A stretch of DNA of 64,000 nucleotides. Source: Alicyclobacillus sp. SO9 (GTDB lineage: Bacteria > Bacillota > Bacilli > Alicyclobacillales > Alicyclobacillaceae). Under the pieces are notes generated by a model, which made no database searches, was not told the origin of the DNA, and saw only the letters and a program-made list of their open reading frames with translations. Numbering within the stretch: the first letter of the stretch is position 1; the number at the start of each line of letters is the position of its first letter. The position numbers and the translations under genes are program-made. Below, piece by piece: positions 54,151-61,906 of the stretch. Location of the stretch: positions 682,001 through 746,000 of the forward strand of contig NZ_CP066339.1 of the NCBI RefSeq assembly GCF_016406125.1, in the 5' to 3' direction.

Positions 54151-55785
54151 ATGCCAGTAACTTGTATTGTTTGTAACCGGCCACTTCGGGCACCGAGAAG
54201 TGTCATGCAACAAGTGGGACCCGTTTGTGCCAAGCGTGTACGCGAATTAGGTGCACAAATTCAGACCCAGATGCGAAATGAAGGGACGTGGACAGATTCT
54301 GCAGCGGCTAGTTTTCGACCTGGGCAAGACGGATGGCTGGCTTTGGCGCAGCAAGCGCATGAAGGATATGTCCATACACGTGCCGCGAGAAGAGCAGCAA
54401 GAATCCGAGCCAGGCAACAGGCGCAGGTAACTCCGCAGCCCGAGCCAAGGACAGAAATCGTCCCTCATGTTTGGTCTGCGACACAACAGGACTACGGAGA
54501 CCTGGAATATGTGTATCTCAGTGCTGATCAGGCTGAATGTCATTCTAGTTCCGGAAATACCTACTTTGTGACGGAAAACTCCTGTACGTGTCCTCATCAT
54601 GACCACCGGGGTGCAGTCTGTCGCCATATTCAAGGGTTCCGTCAGTTGCAAGGGATTCCTGCAGAACCTGAGACGGTCTCTGATCCCGTTCCTCGTTCTA
54701 TGGTTCAGGCTGAACCCGACCTATCTGCTTTCGATTCACCAGAAGAGGCGTACCGTGAACAACAACTGAATGTCTGGCGCAGCTATTCAGGACAACCGAC
54801 CCTGTGGATGTCTCGGGATGACCAGGCTTGGGAAGCGCTTCGTGACGAGGCTAGTGGAGACTTGTCGTACGTCTACGAGGGGGTTTTGGGTGGTACGGAT
54901 AACACCTTTGGCTTGGAGATCGAGTTTGAAGATGGCGATACGTATTCTATCGGCAGAGAGCTATACGGGGACGGTTTGTTGCTCTCCCCTCAACGCAGTG
55001 GGTACCATGGCCGGACTGCGGAAGGAAAGTGGAAATTTGAATATGACGCGTCTGTCTCCAGGGGAGAGCGTGGGGGAGAACTCGTCTCTCCCGTATTTGT
55101 TGACTCCAGAGAGAGTTGGGCACAAATCCAGCGCGTGGCCGAAGTGGTCCATCGACATGGGGGCCGGGTGACCGTCAGTACGGGCGGGCATGTACATATC
55201 GGCATGGATCCGTTAGATGAGCGAGCGTACCGCTGGCAGCGTCTTGCTCGTATCGGACTGGGCTACGAGAAGGCACTGTATCGGATGGGGGCAGCGGATG
55301 ATGCCGCTTTTCAACGCGGGGACGCGGGGCGTCATAGAGGTGCTCATTATGCCAACCCGATTCCCGACTCGGCCCGAAGAATGTACGGGACCTCTCTAAC
55401 TGCAGACCAGGCGAGACGGTTGCTCGTCAACCATTCTGGGAGAGGGCATGGGGCGCGATACACGGCGTTCAATACCATGGGCTATATTGAACGGGGCATC
55501 CCGACCGTCGAGTTTCGCTATCCCAATAGTTCACTAGACCCTCGTTCCCTGCAAGCGCAGGTTTGTGTGACCAACGCATTGGTTCATCAGTCTGCCATCC
55601 TGAGACAGGCTACAGACCAGGGGCAGCTGCTGCCAGGACTGTCTCAAACCCGTGAGCAATGTCGTGTCAGTCAGCGTGTTTCGGAAGAACAAGAAACACA
55701 GAACTTCCGCAAGTTCCTGGACGTGCTTGGGAATCGGGAAGTTCAATTGGCCGCAACATGGCTGTGGTTACGAGGACGAGCATGA
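54151..55785 (+). CDS. Zinc-finger/SWIM/amidoligase fusion protein
   Basis: 544 residues in three parts. Residues 1-30 are a DUF6011-like zinc finger (CIVCNRPLRAPRS ... CAKRV). Residues about 145-170 are a SWIM finger (CTCPHHDHRGAVCRHI). From about residue 250 is an amidoligase domain: TFGLEIEFEDGD, WKFEYDASVS, GGELVSP, GGHVHIGMD and VEFRYPNSSLDP. Amidoligases of this COOH-NH2 ligase superfamily form amide or isopeptide bonds with ATP. The fused zinc-binding domains suggest nucleic-acid or protein targeting. A GGCT gene, often paired with amidoligases, lies 1.1 kb downstream. Confidence 0.82.
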   Translation: MPVTCIVCNRPLRAPRSVMQQVGPVCAKRVRELGAQIQTQMRNEGTWTDSAAASFRPGQDGWLALAQQAHEGYVHTRAARRAARIRARQQAQVTPQPEPRTEIVPHVWSATQQDYGDLEYVYLSADQAECHSSSGNTYFVTENSCTCPHHDHRGAVCRHIQGFRQLQGIPAEPETVSDPVPRSMVQAEPDLSAFDSPEEAYREQQLNVWRSYSGQPTLWMSRDDQAWEALRDEASGDLSYVYEGVLGGTDNTFGLEIEFEDGDTYSIGRELYGDGLLLSPQRSGYHGRTAEGKWKFEYDASVSRGERGGELVSPVFVDSRESWAQIQRVAEVVHRHGGRVTVSTGGHVHIGMDPLDERAYRWQRLARIGLGYEKALYRMGAADDAAFQRGDAGRHRGAHYANPIPDSARRMYGTSLTADQARRLLVNHSGRGHGARYTAFNTMGYIERGIPTVEFRYPNSSLDPRSLQAQVCVTNALVHQSAILRQATDQGQLLPGLSQTREQCRVSQRVSEEQETQNFRKFLDVLGNREVQLAATWLWLRGRA

Positions 55786-55855
55786 TGGACTCATTGACAC
55801 AATCTGACACGTAATGTATCATATACGAAACATATATGAGACCGGAGGAGTTAAT

Positions 55856-56566
55856 GTGAAACACATTGATGAGAACAGTGAGCTGACGGCAGCCTTCGTC
55901 GTGAGCTATGAAGGCAGGATGTTTGAGGCGGACACCCCGAGCCAAATCCTGACGGAGATAACCGGGGTCTTCTTCCCGGATGAAGAGCCGATTACAAGAT
56001 GGCTGGTGCGTGGGAAGTATGCGAGACAATGGCTCAACACCTTTGCAGCAGAGTCCAGAAAAGCTGAAATTGTAAGTGGTGACCGGAAGGTGGAAGCCAA
56101 CTTTATCAATCGGTACAGCAAGGATGAATCTGAGAATGAGGAATTCAGTTCTATGGAGTGGAGCGACGAGCCGGTAGCAGTGATCAATATTCTAACGGAT
56201 CGGACGCTGTTTCAATCGTTGTTGGAACTAGAGCTCCTGTCACTGATGGAAAGAGAGGACGTATTCTACTTCCGGAACGGGGGTCCCTGGGCAGCATCCT
56301 ACGAGGCGGGGCAAACCTCCTGTCAGTTGTGCCGGTATTTTCGGTCATTTCCGGATGGCAGCACACGATGTGTGGACCAAGCGGTGGATTTACAACATGG
56401 CGTGCGGGTGAATCCAGAGGCGCCTGTGGGGTGGTTCTGCCAAGCCTTTGCGCCCTTACATGACGATGACGGAATGGATGAACGTGTTGGGGGGAAGTAC
56501 GTCCCGATATCTCCAGATATGGTTCATCTCCCAGAATGGCAGGTCAACTATGTCAGCGAAGAATAG
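55856..56566 (+). CDS. Hypothetical protein with four-cysteine cluster
   Basis: 236 residues from GTG 55856, which follows GGAGGAG at about 7 nt. The C-terminal third has CQLCRYF ... TRCVD ... GWFCQAF, a likely metal site. The N-terminal part is an alpha/beta domain of unknown type. It sits between the amidoligase and the XRE gene and overlaps the latter by 17 nt, so it is part of the same operon. Confidence 0.55.
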   Translation: MKHIDENSELTAAFVVSYEGRMFEADTPSQILTEITGVFFPDEEPITRWLVRGKYARQWLNTFAAESRKAEIVSGDRKVEANFINRYSKDESENEEFSSMEWSDEPVAVINILTDRTLFQSLLELELLSLMEREDVFYFRNGGPWAASYEAGQTSCQLCRYFRSFPDGSTRCVDQAVDLQHGVRVNPEAPVGWFCQAFAPLHDDDGMDERVGGKYVPISPDMVHLPEWQVNYVSEE

Positions 56567-56915
56567 AGTTGGAGGGAGAATCCAAGCTCTTCGAAAGGCC
56601 CAGATGATGTCCTTACGTCGTCTGGGTGAGCTTTCAGGTGTGAGTGCATCCCAACTGTCAAAGATTGAGGCGGGTACACATGATACGACGGTGGGAACCC
56701 TGGAGAACATTGCACAGGCATTAGGATGTACAGCGGCTGCCCTTCTCAGTGACGACATGGATGCTGTCATGGACTTGGAGATGCTCTGTTTCACTTCTGC
56801 GGGATGGCGTACGACAGCAGGAGTCCTGTATCCGACTGACGAGGAGAGAAAGCTGATGGCGCAACAGATTGGAATGGTTCAAACGTATTTGTCACATGGG
56901 GGAGGCGACAAGTGA
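56550..56915 (+). CDS. XRE-family regulator
   Basis: 121 residues. Helix-turn-helix of the XRE type: GGRIQALRKAQMMSLRRLGE, then SGVSASQLSKIEAGTHD and LENIAQALGC. The C-terminal part is not recognised. ATG 56550 overlaps the preceding gene; its stop overlaps the following GGCT start by one base (TGATG). Probably regulates the amidoligase cluster. Confidence 0.8.
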   Translation: MSAKNRVGGRIQALRKAQMMSLRRLGELSGVSASQLSKIEAGTHDTTVGTLENIAQALGCTAAALLSDDMDAVMDLEMLCFTSAGWRTTAGVLYPTDEERKLMAQQIGMVQTYLSHGGGDK

Positions 56916-57331
56916 TGTGGGTGTTTGTATATGGCACACTGCGCTCCGGTGAATCCAATCACCACGTCATTCAAGAAGACATTGTCGAGTTAGAGCCGGG
57001 AAAGGTGGCAGGCGTGTTGCACGACGCCGGTCACTTTCCTTACTTGGTGACCAGTGATTCGGGTTGTGGATATGTCACGGGGGACTGGGTTCGAATTGAA
57101 AATGATACGGCGCTCGTGAAACTGGACAGTCTGGAAGGATTCAAGGAAGCTGGCTATGAGTTCAACCATTATGATCGTGTGGTATTGAAGGATGTCGAGT
57201 CAGGCCGAACTGGGTGGGGGTATATAGCGGGGCCAAGGATTCGAACTGCGATCTATCCAGCCATCAGTTCGGGAGACTGGAAGTTGCTCGCCAGAAAGTT
57301 TGAAAATATGAATCAAATCTGCTGGCGTTAG
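56915..57331 (+). CDS. Gamma-glutamylcyclotransferase-like protein (GGCT/AIG2)
   Basis: The 138-residue product starts with the GGCT signature FVYGTLRSGESNH and continues with GYVTGDWVRI, LVKLDSLEGF and GWGYIAG. GGCT enzymes release 5-oxoproline from gamma-glutamyl amides and can undo amidoligase products. ATG 56915 follows GGGGGAGG. The last 14 codons (after KLLA, 57293 on) lie inside the proposed inverted segment. In the flipped state the protein would instead end ATKVSRFG, with the stop 4 nt before the peptidase start. Confidence 0.83.
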   Translation: MWVFVYGTLRSGESNHHVIQEDIVELEPGKVAGVLHDAGHFPYLVTSDSGCGYVTGDWVRIENDTALVKLDSLEGFKEAGYEFNHYDRVVLKDVESGRTGWGYIAGPRIRTAIYPAISSGDWKLLARKFENMNQICWR

Positions 57332-57541
57332 CGTCCGCTGATAGCGAGCCATAAGTTCGTAATATGGTATTAAATTGAAGTGTGTGTTGGGCCCTGAGCC
57401 CCCTGGATTTCCGCCATTGGATAAATCAAACCCGTTCACCAGCAAAATAAGACATACTAACAATGAAGACAATACAAAGTGCATGGAGTATTTACTCAGC
57501 TTATAGACCTTGTTCCATTTGTTTTCTCTCTTTTCTCTCAT
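57287..57541 (-). CDS. Detached N-terminus of the S53 peptidase (inverted)
   Basis: Read on the minus strand from ATG 57541 there are 85 codons up to the inverted repeat. They encode a basic start, a signal-peptide-like helix (YSMHFVLSSLLVCLILLVNG), a Gly/Asn-rich linker and LTPADLIHIFKLSGE, which resembles the linker before an S53 catalytic domain. The frame runs on into antisense GGCT sequence. The SD-like GGTGA lies 4-5 nt upstream. On its own this is only half a gene; joined at GGCGAG it continues in frame into the plus-strand catalytic domain. Confidence 0.6.
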
Positions 57542-57578
57542 TAACTCACCCAAAGCGGCTCACTTTGGTAGCGGCGAG
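57287..57578. other. Candidate invertible DNA segment, 292 bp
   Basis: CTCGCC (57287-57292) and GGCGAG (57573-57578) are inverted repeats; AAAGT and ACTTT just inside are also shared but at different spacing. In both partners GGCGAG is read as Gly-Glu in frame: KLSGE on the detached N-terminus and SGETI on the catalytic domain. Flipping restores a continuous signal-peptide-linker-S53 reading frame and a GGCT-S53 operon spaced 4 nt. Confidence 0.65.
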
Positions 57579-58907
57579 ACCATAGCGCTATTGGAAAACA
57601 ATACATATTTTGATAGGACAGCATTTCAAGAATTTTGCAAACGATACAGGGCTCAAGACCCAACGATTTGGCAACCGGATAACAAGGTGCTAACAGCGGG
57701 TGCGGCACCACAGCAATTGCACATGACGGCAAAGAAGCACGCCGTATTGGTTCCTGAAACAATGTTAGATGTGGAATGGGCACATGTTATTGCTCCAAAG
57801 GCGCGGTTGGTTATTGTGGGAACTTACGGACTATCTAAATCTAGGTTGAACAAAATCTTGACTACATATCATGTATCCGTAGTGTCTGACTCTCACACCG
57901 GAATTTACCTTGGTACCCGTAGTCTTGGTAATCCCAAGCCATTGCAATATGTTTCATGGGCTGCCAAGCACCATGCAGTGTTCACAGCATCTGGTGATGG
58001 TGGATCCCTGCTTGAGAAAGAGGCCAATATTCCGCAGGTGGTATTTGTGGGAGGGACACAACTCAATCCATTTGATAAGACGTTTAACATGAGAAGTTTT
58101 CCAACTTGGCCGGCGGAAGGATATGGACATGCCGTATTTCAAATTCCAGCACTTCCTTATCAGCGTTCCATTGCAGGATACTGGCGGCGGACTCCAGACG
58201 TCGTGTGGCAGGCTGGATATCCAGGCGTTGTACTTGAAGTACAAAACGGCAAGTGGATACATGCAGAAGGTACAAGCTTGTCAACTCCTCTATGGGCTGC
58301 GATGTGGGCACTGGGAGATAAGGTTCATGAGATGAAAACGGGAGAGGCCCTGTCGCCTAATGCGAATGAAGTACTATATAGACTCCACACCCAAAACCCA
58401 TCGGCGTTTTTAAAAATGTCTGGCCAGCGTCACCAAGGATTGGGTATGCCTTCTCCATCTTTTGTAAAAGACATTGGTTCCTTCAAAAATAACGTCATAA
58501 AATCGTACTCAGACGGATACCCGACATGGCTCTTAGATACTCTTCGAGGAATCCTTCTGGCCCTGTTATGCACAAGTGGCGCTCTGTTCTGGAGAGCAAT
58601 AAAACACAAAAGGTATAAGGGGCTCTCATGGGTTTTAGCATATTTGACGGTAGCCCTTGTGATAGGACTATACGACGCTAGCTTCGATCCTGAATGGTTT
58701 TATGTTCCTATAAAGGCAGGTAATCTTCCCCTTCGCTTGCTTAGTCTGTTTGAACTGTTATTCGCTGCTTTTGGTTTTCTCTTACTTATGCGTACATATA
58801 TGATTCGTACAAGTCATCAGTTGACGCGAAAGTTGCGGAAACGAGTTCGAAATAGACGTTCCCAAAAGGAGCGTCATACACCAATCAATAAATCAGGAAG
58901 TAGTTGA
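57510..58907 (+). pseudogene. S53 (sedolisin-like) peptidase catalytic domain, N-terminus missing in this orientation
   Basis: Numbered from 57510, the serine-carboxyl peptidase residues are Glu83 and Asp87 (ETMLDVEWAH), Asp163 (SGDGG) and the nucleophile Ser256 (GTSLSTPLW). The domain begins at SGETIALLENNTYF and ends with three or four membrane helices (residues about 345-430) and a basic tail, so the enzyme should face outward from the membrane. Upstream there is a stop at 57504 and no start with a ribosome-binding site, signal peptide or linker. All motifs are intact, so it looks switched off rather than decayed. Confidence 0.7.
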
Positions 58908-59143
58908 GGTAAAAGGCCCTTTTACAATTGAGAAACACTGTTTGAAATCAAGCGAGCAGCTTTATTTGTCACACCGACAAACTTATCTTTCTCACGGTGT
59001 CCTGATGAATTACACTCTATCGCGACGTCGGTGGAGATAGTGATTCACGTCAAGATAGGGTTGTTTTCTTTATTCATAAACAGCGTCGTACATAAGCCTT
59101 AGACTTATTTTTGACACATGACCACTAGCATGAATTTCTTATG
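58908..59143. other. Intergenic stretch upstream of the recombinase
   Basis: No gene is visible. A short hairpin TTTGTC-ACACC-GACAAA (58955-58971) occurs. The position upstream of a resolvase-type recombinase is where a recombination (res) site would be expected, but I cannot define one. Confidence 0.3.
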
Positions 59144-59184
59144 TTTTGTCATACACCTCTCCATTTATACGGGAGAGGTTTTTT
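59144..59184 (+). terminator. TTTTGTCATGCA-box hairpin 3, attenuator-like
   Basis: TTTTGTCATACA is followed by ACCTCTCC and GGAGAGGT in a perfect 8-bp stem and a run of six T. This copy is a complete Rho-independent terminator in shape, 83 nt before the recombinase start. Its GGGAGAGG arm is also SD-like. Confidence 0.65.
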
Positions 59185-59266
59185 GATTGGGTCAGAAAGC
59201 AGGTAGAAATCTCGGTGATCGGATGTGTCAATAGCAACTCAACCATTATTCAAGGAGGCACGACGG

Positions 59267-59839
59267 GTGAAGGGGCAGAGAATTGGATATGTACGTGTAA
59301 GCACGGTGGAACAGCATCCAGACCGACAACTGGACGGTGTATCCCTGGACCGGGTCTTTACGGATAAAGTGTCCGGTAAGACCACTCATAGACCCCAACT
59401 CCAGGCATTGTTGGAGTTCGTGCGAGAAGGGGATCTTGTCGTCGTTCATAGCATGGACCGCTTGGCCCGAAACTTGGATGACTTGCGCAGTATTGTACGC
59501 CGTCTAACGGAACGCGGCATACAGGTGGAGTTTATCAAGGAGAATCTCACTTTTTCCGGCAAGGATTCTCCCATGGCCACTTTGTTGCTGTCAGTTATGG
59601 GAGCCTTTGCCGAATTTGAACGTGCCCTGATTCGAGAACGTCAACGTGAAGGGATTGAACTCGCGAAACAACGCGGCGTATACCATGGTCGCAAGAAGTC
59701 GCTAACTGATGATCAAGTCATAGAATTGCGCAGACGAGCGCGGTCAGGAGAGAGAAAATCTGAACTGGCTCGTGCGTTTGGGGTCAGCCGGGGAACGGTT
59801 TATGAATACTTGAAGGAGCAACCTGTCGATAGCACATAA
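59267..59839 (+). CDS. Small serine recombinase (resolvase/invertase family)
   Basis: 190 residues from GTG 59267, 8 nt behind AAGGAGG. The catalytic Ser is in GYVRVSTVEQ; other family motifs are DRQLDG, DKVSGKTTHRPQL, VVHSMDRLARNLDDL and FAEFERALIRERQREGI. The C-terminal helix-turn-helix is KSELARAFGVSRGTVYEYLK. Such enzymes resolve cointegrates or invert short DNA segments. It lies 1.7 kb from the proposed invertible segment. It is not a large serine integrase. Confidence 0.93.
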   Translation: MKGQRIGYVRVSTVEQHPDRQLDGVSLDRVFTDKVSGKTTHRPQLQALLEFVREGDLVVVHSMDRLARNLDDLRSIVRRLTERGIQVEFIKENLTFSGKDSPMATLLLSVMGAFAEFERALIRERQREGIELAKQRGVYHGRKKSLTDDQVIELRRRARSGERKSELARAFGVSRGTVYEYLKEQPVDST

Positions 59840-59885
59840 TAACCGAACCCCAGATTCCTCTGTGCTATTGGTCTACCCCAGCAAT

Positions 59886-59924
59886 CTTGTCATGCACCCC
59901 CTTATCCATTGAGGGGGTGCTTTT
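59886..59924 (+). promoter_or_regulatory. TTTTGTCATGCA-box hairpin 4
   Basis: CTTGTCATGCA is followed by a perfect GCACCCCC/GGGGGTGC stem and TTTT. The 3' arm GAGGGGG is the likely ribosome-binding site of the 35-codon gene at 59926. The stem plus T-run could end transcription after the recombinase. Confidence 0.6.
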
Positions 59925-59925
59925 C

Positions 59926-60033
59926 ATGTGGACATTACAAGTCGTTGGCAGTGTTGTTGTCTTGGGAGCTGTCACCCGGTATGTGATTGGACGGCCCTGG
60001 ACGAAGGGAGGGCAGCGTCATGAAGCTACGTAA
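59926..60033 (+). CDS. 35-residue membrane peptide at the head of the transfer operon
   Basis: ATG 59926 opens MWTLQVVGSVVVLGAVTRYV, one membrane helix, and ends at 60033, overlapping the TcpC-like gene by 14 nt. Small membrane proteins are common in conjugation operons. Too short for family assignment. Confidence 0.5.
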   Translation: MWTLQVVGSVVVLGAVTRYVIGRPWTKGGQRHEAT

Positions 60034-60847
60034 AGTCGTGCGCGTCATGATGTTTATACTTGTTATTCTAGGGGCCATCGGGGGTGTAGGAACGCTCATT
60101 CCCCATCATACAGCGGCTGTAAAGAAAGTGTCGAAGTCTGTCCATTACGCCGGAGAGCGGGCGTTTGCAGCAGCCTTTGCGAAAGCGTACCTGACGTTTC
60201 AGCCTTCGGATTCATCGAGTACAAGGGAACAGGAAATGTCCTCCTTTGCCGGAAATACCAGCTGGTTAGGGACGGATCCGGCTGTGAGCTCTCCAGGGAA
60301 GAAAGCGCAAACGGTGGGTCAGGTGCTGGCGGGCCGGGTTTCAAAACTGGATACGTCCCATGTCACGGTGAATGTGCTGGTGTATCTGCGGACGCCAAAG
60401 GCGCGCTGGGTGAAGTTGGTGGTCCCAGTTGGCATCTCTGGCTCACACTATGACGTCTATGCGCCGCCTACACTCACAAACGCCTTTACAGGGGTCGCCA
60501 GTGTGCAGGACAAAACTTGGTCGGGAAATGCGGCACCGGCAGCAGTGGTCACGAAAGTGCAAAACGTGCTCCAAGGTTTTCTTCCTCTGTACTTTCAATC
60601 CAGGGGGGTTACACCGCTGCAGCCGTATTTAAACTCGGCTGCCCATGTGCAACCGGGAGATGGACTAGTGAAGTTTGTGAAGATCGATACCCTGAACGTC
60701 TATGGTGCGAAGACCGGGCCTTGGATTGCCGTGACAGACGTCCAGGTCAGCGATCCGGTGACAAAGATGCACTATGAAGAAGAGTTCGCTATTGGGCTGG
60801 AAAGCCAGGCCGGGCACGATGTCATTACGGGGATTGTCGTGAATTGA
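60020..60847 (+). CDS. TcpC/VirB8-like conjugal transfer protein
   Basis: 275 residues with one N-terminal membrane helix (MFILVILGAIGGVGTL) and an extracytoplasmic part that starts ERAFAAAFAKAYLTFQPSDS, typical of TcpC/ConG-like proteins with two NTF2-like domains. They form the wall-spanning core of the Gram-positive type IV secretion channel. ATG 60020 follows GGGAGGG. It is the first large gene of the visible transfer operon. Confidence 0.75.
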   Translation: MKLRKVVRVMMFILVILGAIGGVGTLIPHHTAAVKKVSKSVHYAGERAFAAAFAKAYLTFQPSDSSSTREQEMSSFAGNTSWLGTDPAVSSPGKKAQTVGQVLAGRVSKLDTSHVTVNVLVYLRTPKARWVKLVVPVGISGSHYDVYAPPTLTNAFTGVASVQDKTWSGNAAPAAVVTKVQNVLQGFLPLYFQSRGVTPLQPYLNSAAHVQPGDGLVKFVKIDTLNVYGAKTGPWIAVTDVQVSDPVTKMHYEEEFAIGLESQAGHDVITGIVVN

Positions 60848-60863
60848 ATCATCAAACCACAGA

Positions 60864-60896
60864 TTTGTCATGCAACTCCTCTTCTGCAGAGGGGTT
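60864..60896 (+). promoter_or_regulatory. TTTTGTCATGCA-box hairpin 5
   Basis: ATTTGTCATGCA is followed by AACTCCTCT pairing with AGAGGGGTT (one wobble). The ribosome-binding site GGAGGTGA of the next gene begins 4 nt later. Confidence 0.55.
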
Positions 60897-60910
60897 CTTT
60901 GGAGGTGAGG

Positions 60911-61495
60911 GTGCTGAATTTCAAGACCCATGAAATGGTGGGCGCTTTGTCTATGGAGATGGTCCTGGTAGAGACCCACGCCGGATTGCATTGGTGGACC
61001 CCCGTCCTGGTGGTGGCAGCGGGCCTTGCGGCTCCGGTACCGGACATTGACCAGCCAGAGAGCTGGATTGCCCACAAGATTCCCCTTGGCCAGGTTGTCG
61101 GTCGGTTTGTTAGGCACAGAACGGTCACCCACAGTTTGTTATTCCTGGCACTCTTGTGGGTGGTTTTGCTGAGAGTAGTGCAGATTCCGTTGCCACTGGG
61201 GCTTTCCTGGAGAAGTGTGGCCTTTGCCTTGTGGATTGGGTATGCTTCTCATCCCCTGGCAGATTTATTGAATCCACAGGGCGTGCAGCTGCTTTGGCCG
61301 CTTCCATGGTGGGTGAAGGTGTTACCAGAGCCCATTGCCATTCCTGTGGAGTCCGGACGAGAGTCACTCTTGCACGCCATCTTGACGTTGCTGGTAGTCC
61401 TCATCGCCGCTGCCTTTGCGGTTGCCCACTTACCTGGCCACGTCCCCTTTGTCACGTCGTTCTCGCATCACATTCTCAGCATCATCACTTTCTAG
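60911..61495 (+). CDS. YdjM-family membrane metal-dependent hydrolase-like protein
   Basis: 194 residues with about five hydrophobic segments. Family landmarks are KTHEMVGAL at the start, VPDIDQPES, RHRTVTHSLLFLAL and a C-terminal SHPLADLLNPQGV. The His and Asp residues in these motifs are candidate metal ligands, as in the YdjM/LexA-regulated inner-membrane family. It is not a usual conjugation component. GTG 60911 follows GGAGGTGAGG. Confidence 0.8.
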   Translation: MLNFKTHEMVGALSMEMVLVETHAGLHWWTPVLVVAAGLAAPVPDIDQPESWIAHKIPLGQVVGRFVRHRTVTHSLLFLALLWVVLLRVVQIPLPLGLSWRSVAFALWIGYASHPLADLLNPQGVQLLWPLPWWVKVLPEPIAIPVESGRESLLHAILTLLVVLIAAAFAVAHLPGHVPFVTSFSHHILSIITF

Positions 61496-61527
61496 GTCTA
61501 TGTACAGGGAGAGAGGAGAAATGAAAC

Positions 61528-61890
61528 ATGTTCCAATTTGGAAGAAAACTCAGAAAAGGATTCATCGGTCTCATGGCAGGGCTTATATCGAGCGTGGCCA
61601 GTGTGGTGACGGCTTTGGCCAATTCAAACCCCCTCAGTGGCATTTCCAAGCCTTCCGTCTCCAGTTCCAGCGGTCCGGGTGCAGGCATGTATCAATACCT
61701 GATGCCGCAGATTGTGCCTATTTTTTTACTGGCACTGGGGGCGATGGCGGTTTGGTACTTCGTCCGTCACCAACATACCAAGCTGGTGACCTTGGTGATT
61801 ACCGCGACCATCGTGCTGGTAATTCTCACAGAACCCACGGCTCTCGGAACGTTTGTGTCCTGGGTAGGCGGTCTATTCAAGCAACTGTAA
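61528..61890 (+). CDS. VirB2/TcpD-like small membrane protein
   Basis: 120 residues: a signal-like N-terminal helix (GFIGLMAGLISSVASVV), a Ser/Gly-rich loop, then two helices (IVPIFLLALGAMAVWYFV and LVTLVITATIVLVIL). This is the size and layout of pilin-like or TcpD-like subunits of type IV secretion operons. The assignment rests on topology and position only. ATG 61528 follows GAGAGGAG. Confidence 0.55.
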   Translation: MFQFGRKLRKGFIGLMAGLISSVASVVTALANSNPLSGISKPSVSSSSGPGAGMYQYLMPQIVPIFLLALGAMAVWYFVRHQHTKLVTLVITATIVLVILTEPTALGTFVSWVGGLFKQL

Positions 61891-61906
61891 GGAGAGGGCA
61901 AACGGC

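Noticed and set aside
59267-59839. Serine recombinase as the integrase of the element
   Set aside because: At 190 residues it lacks the long C-terminal domains of large serine integrases and belongs to the resolvase/invertase group.
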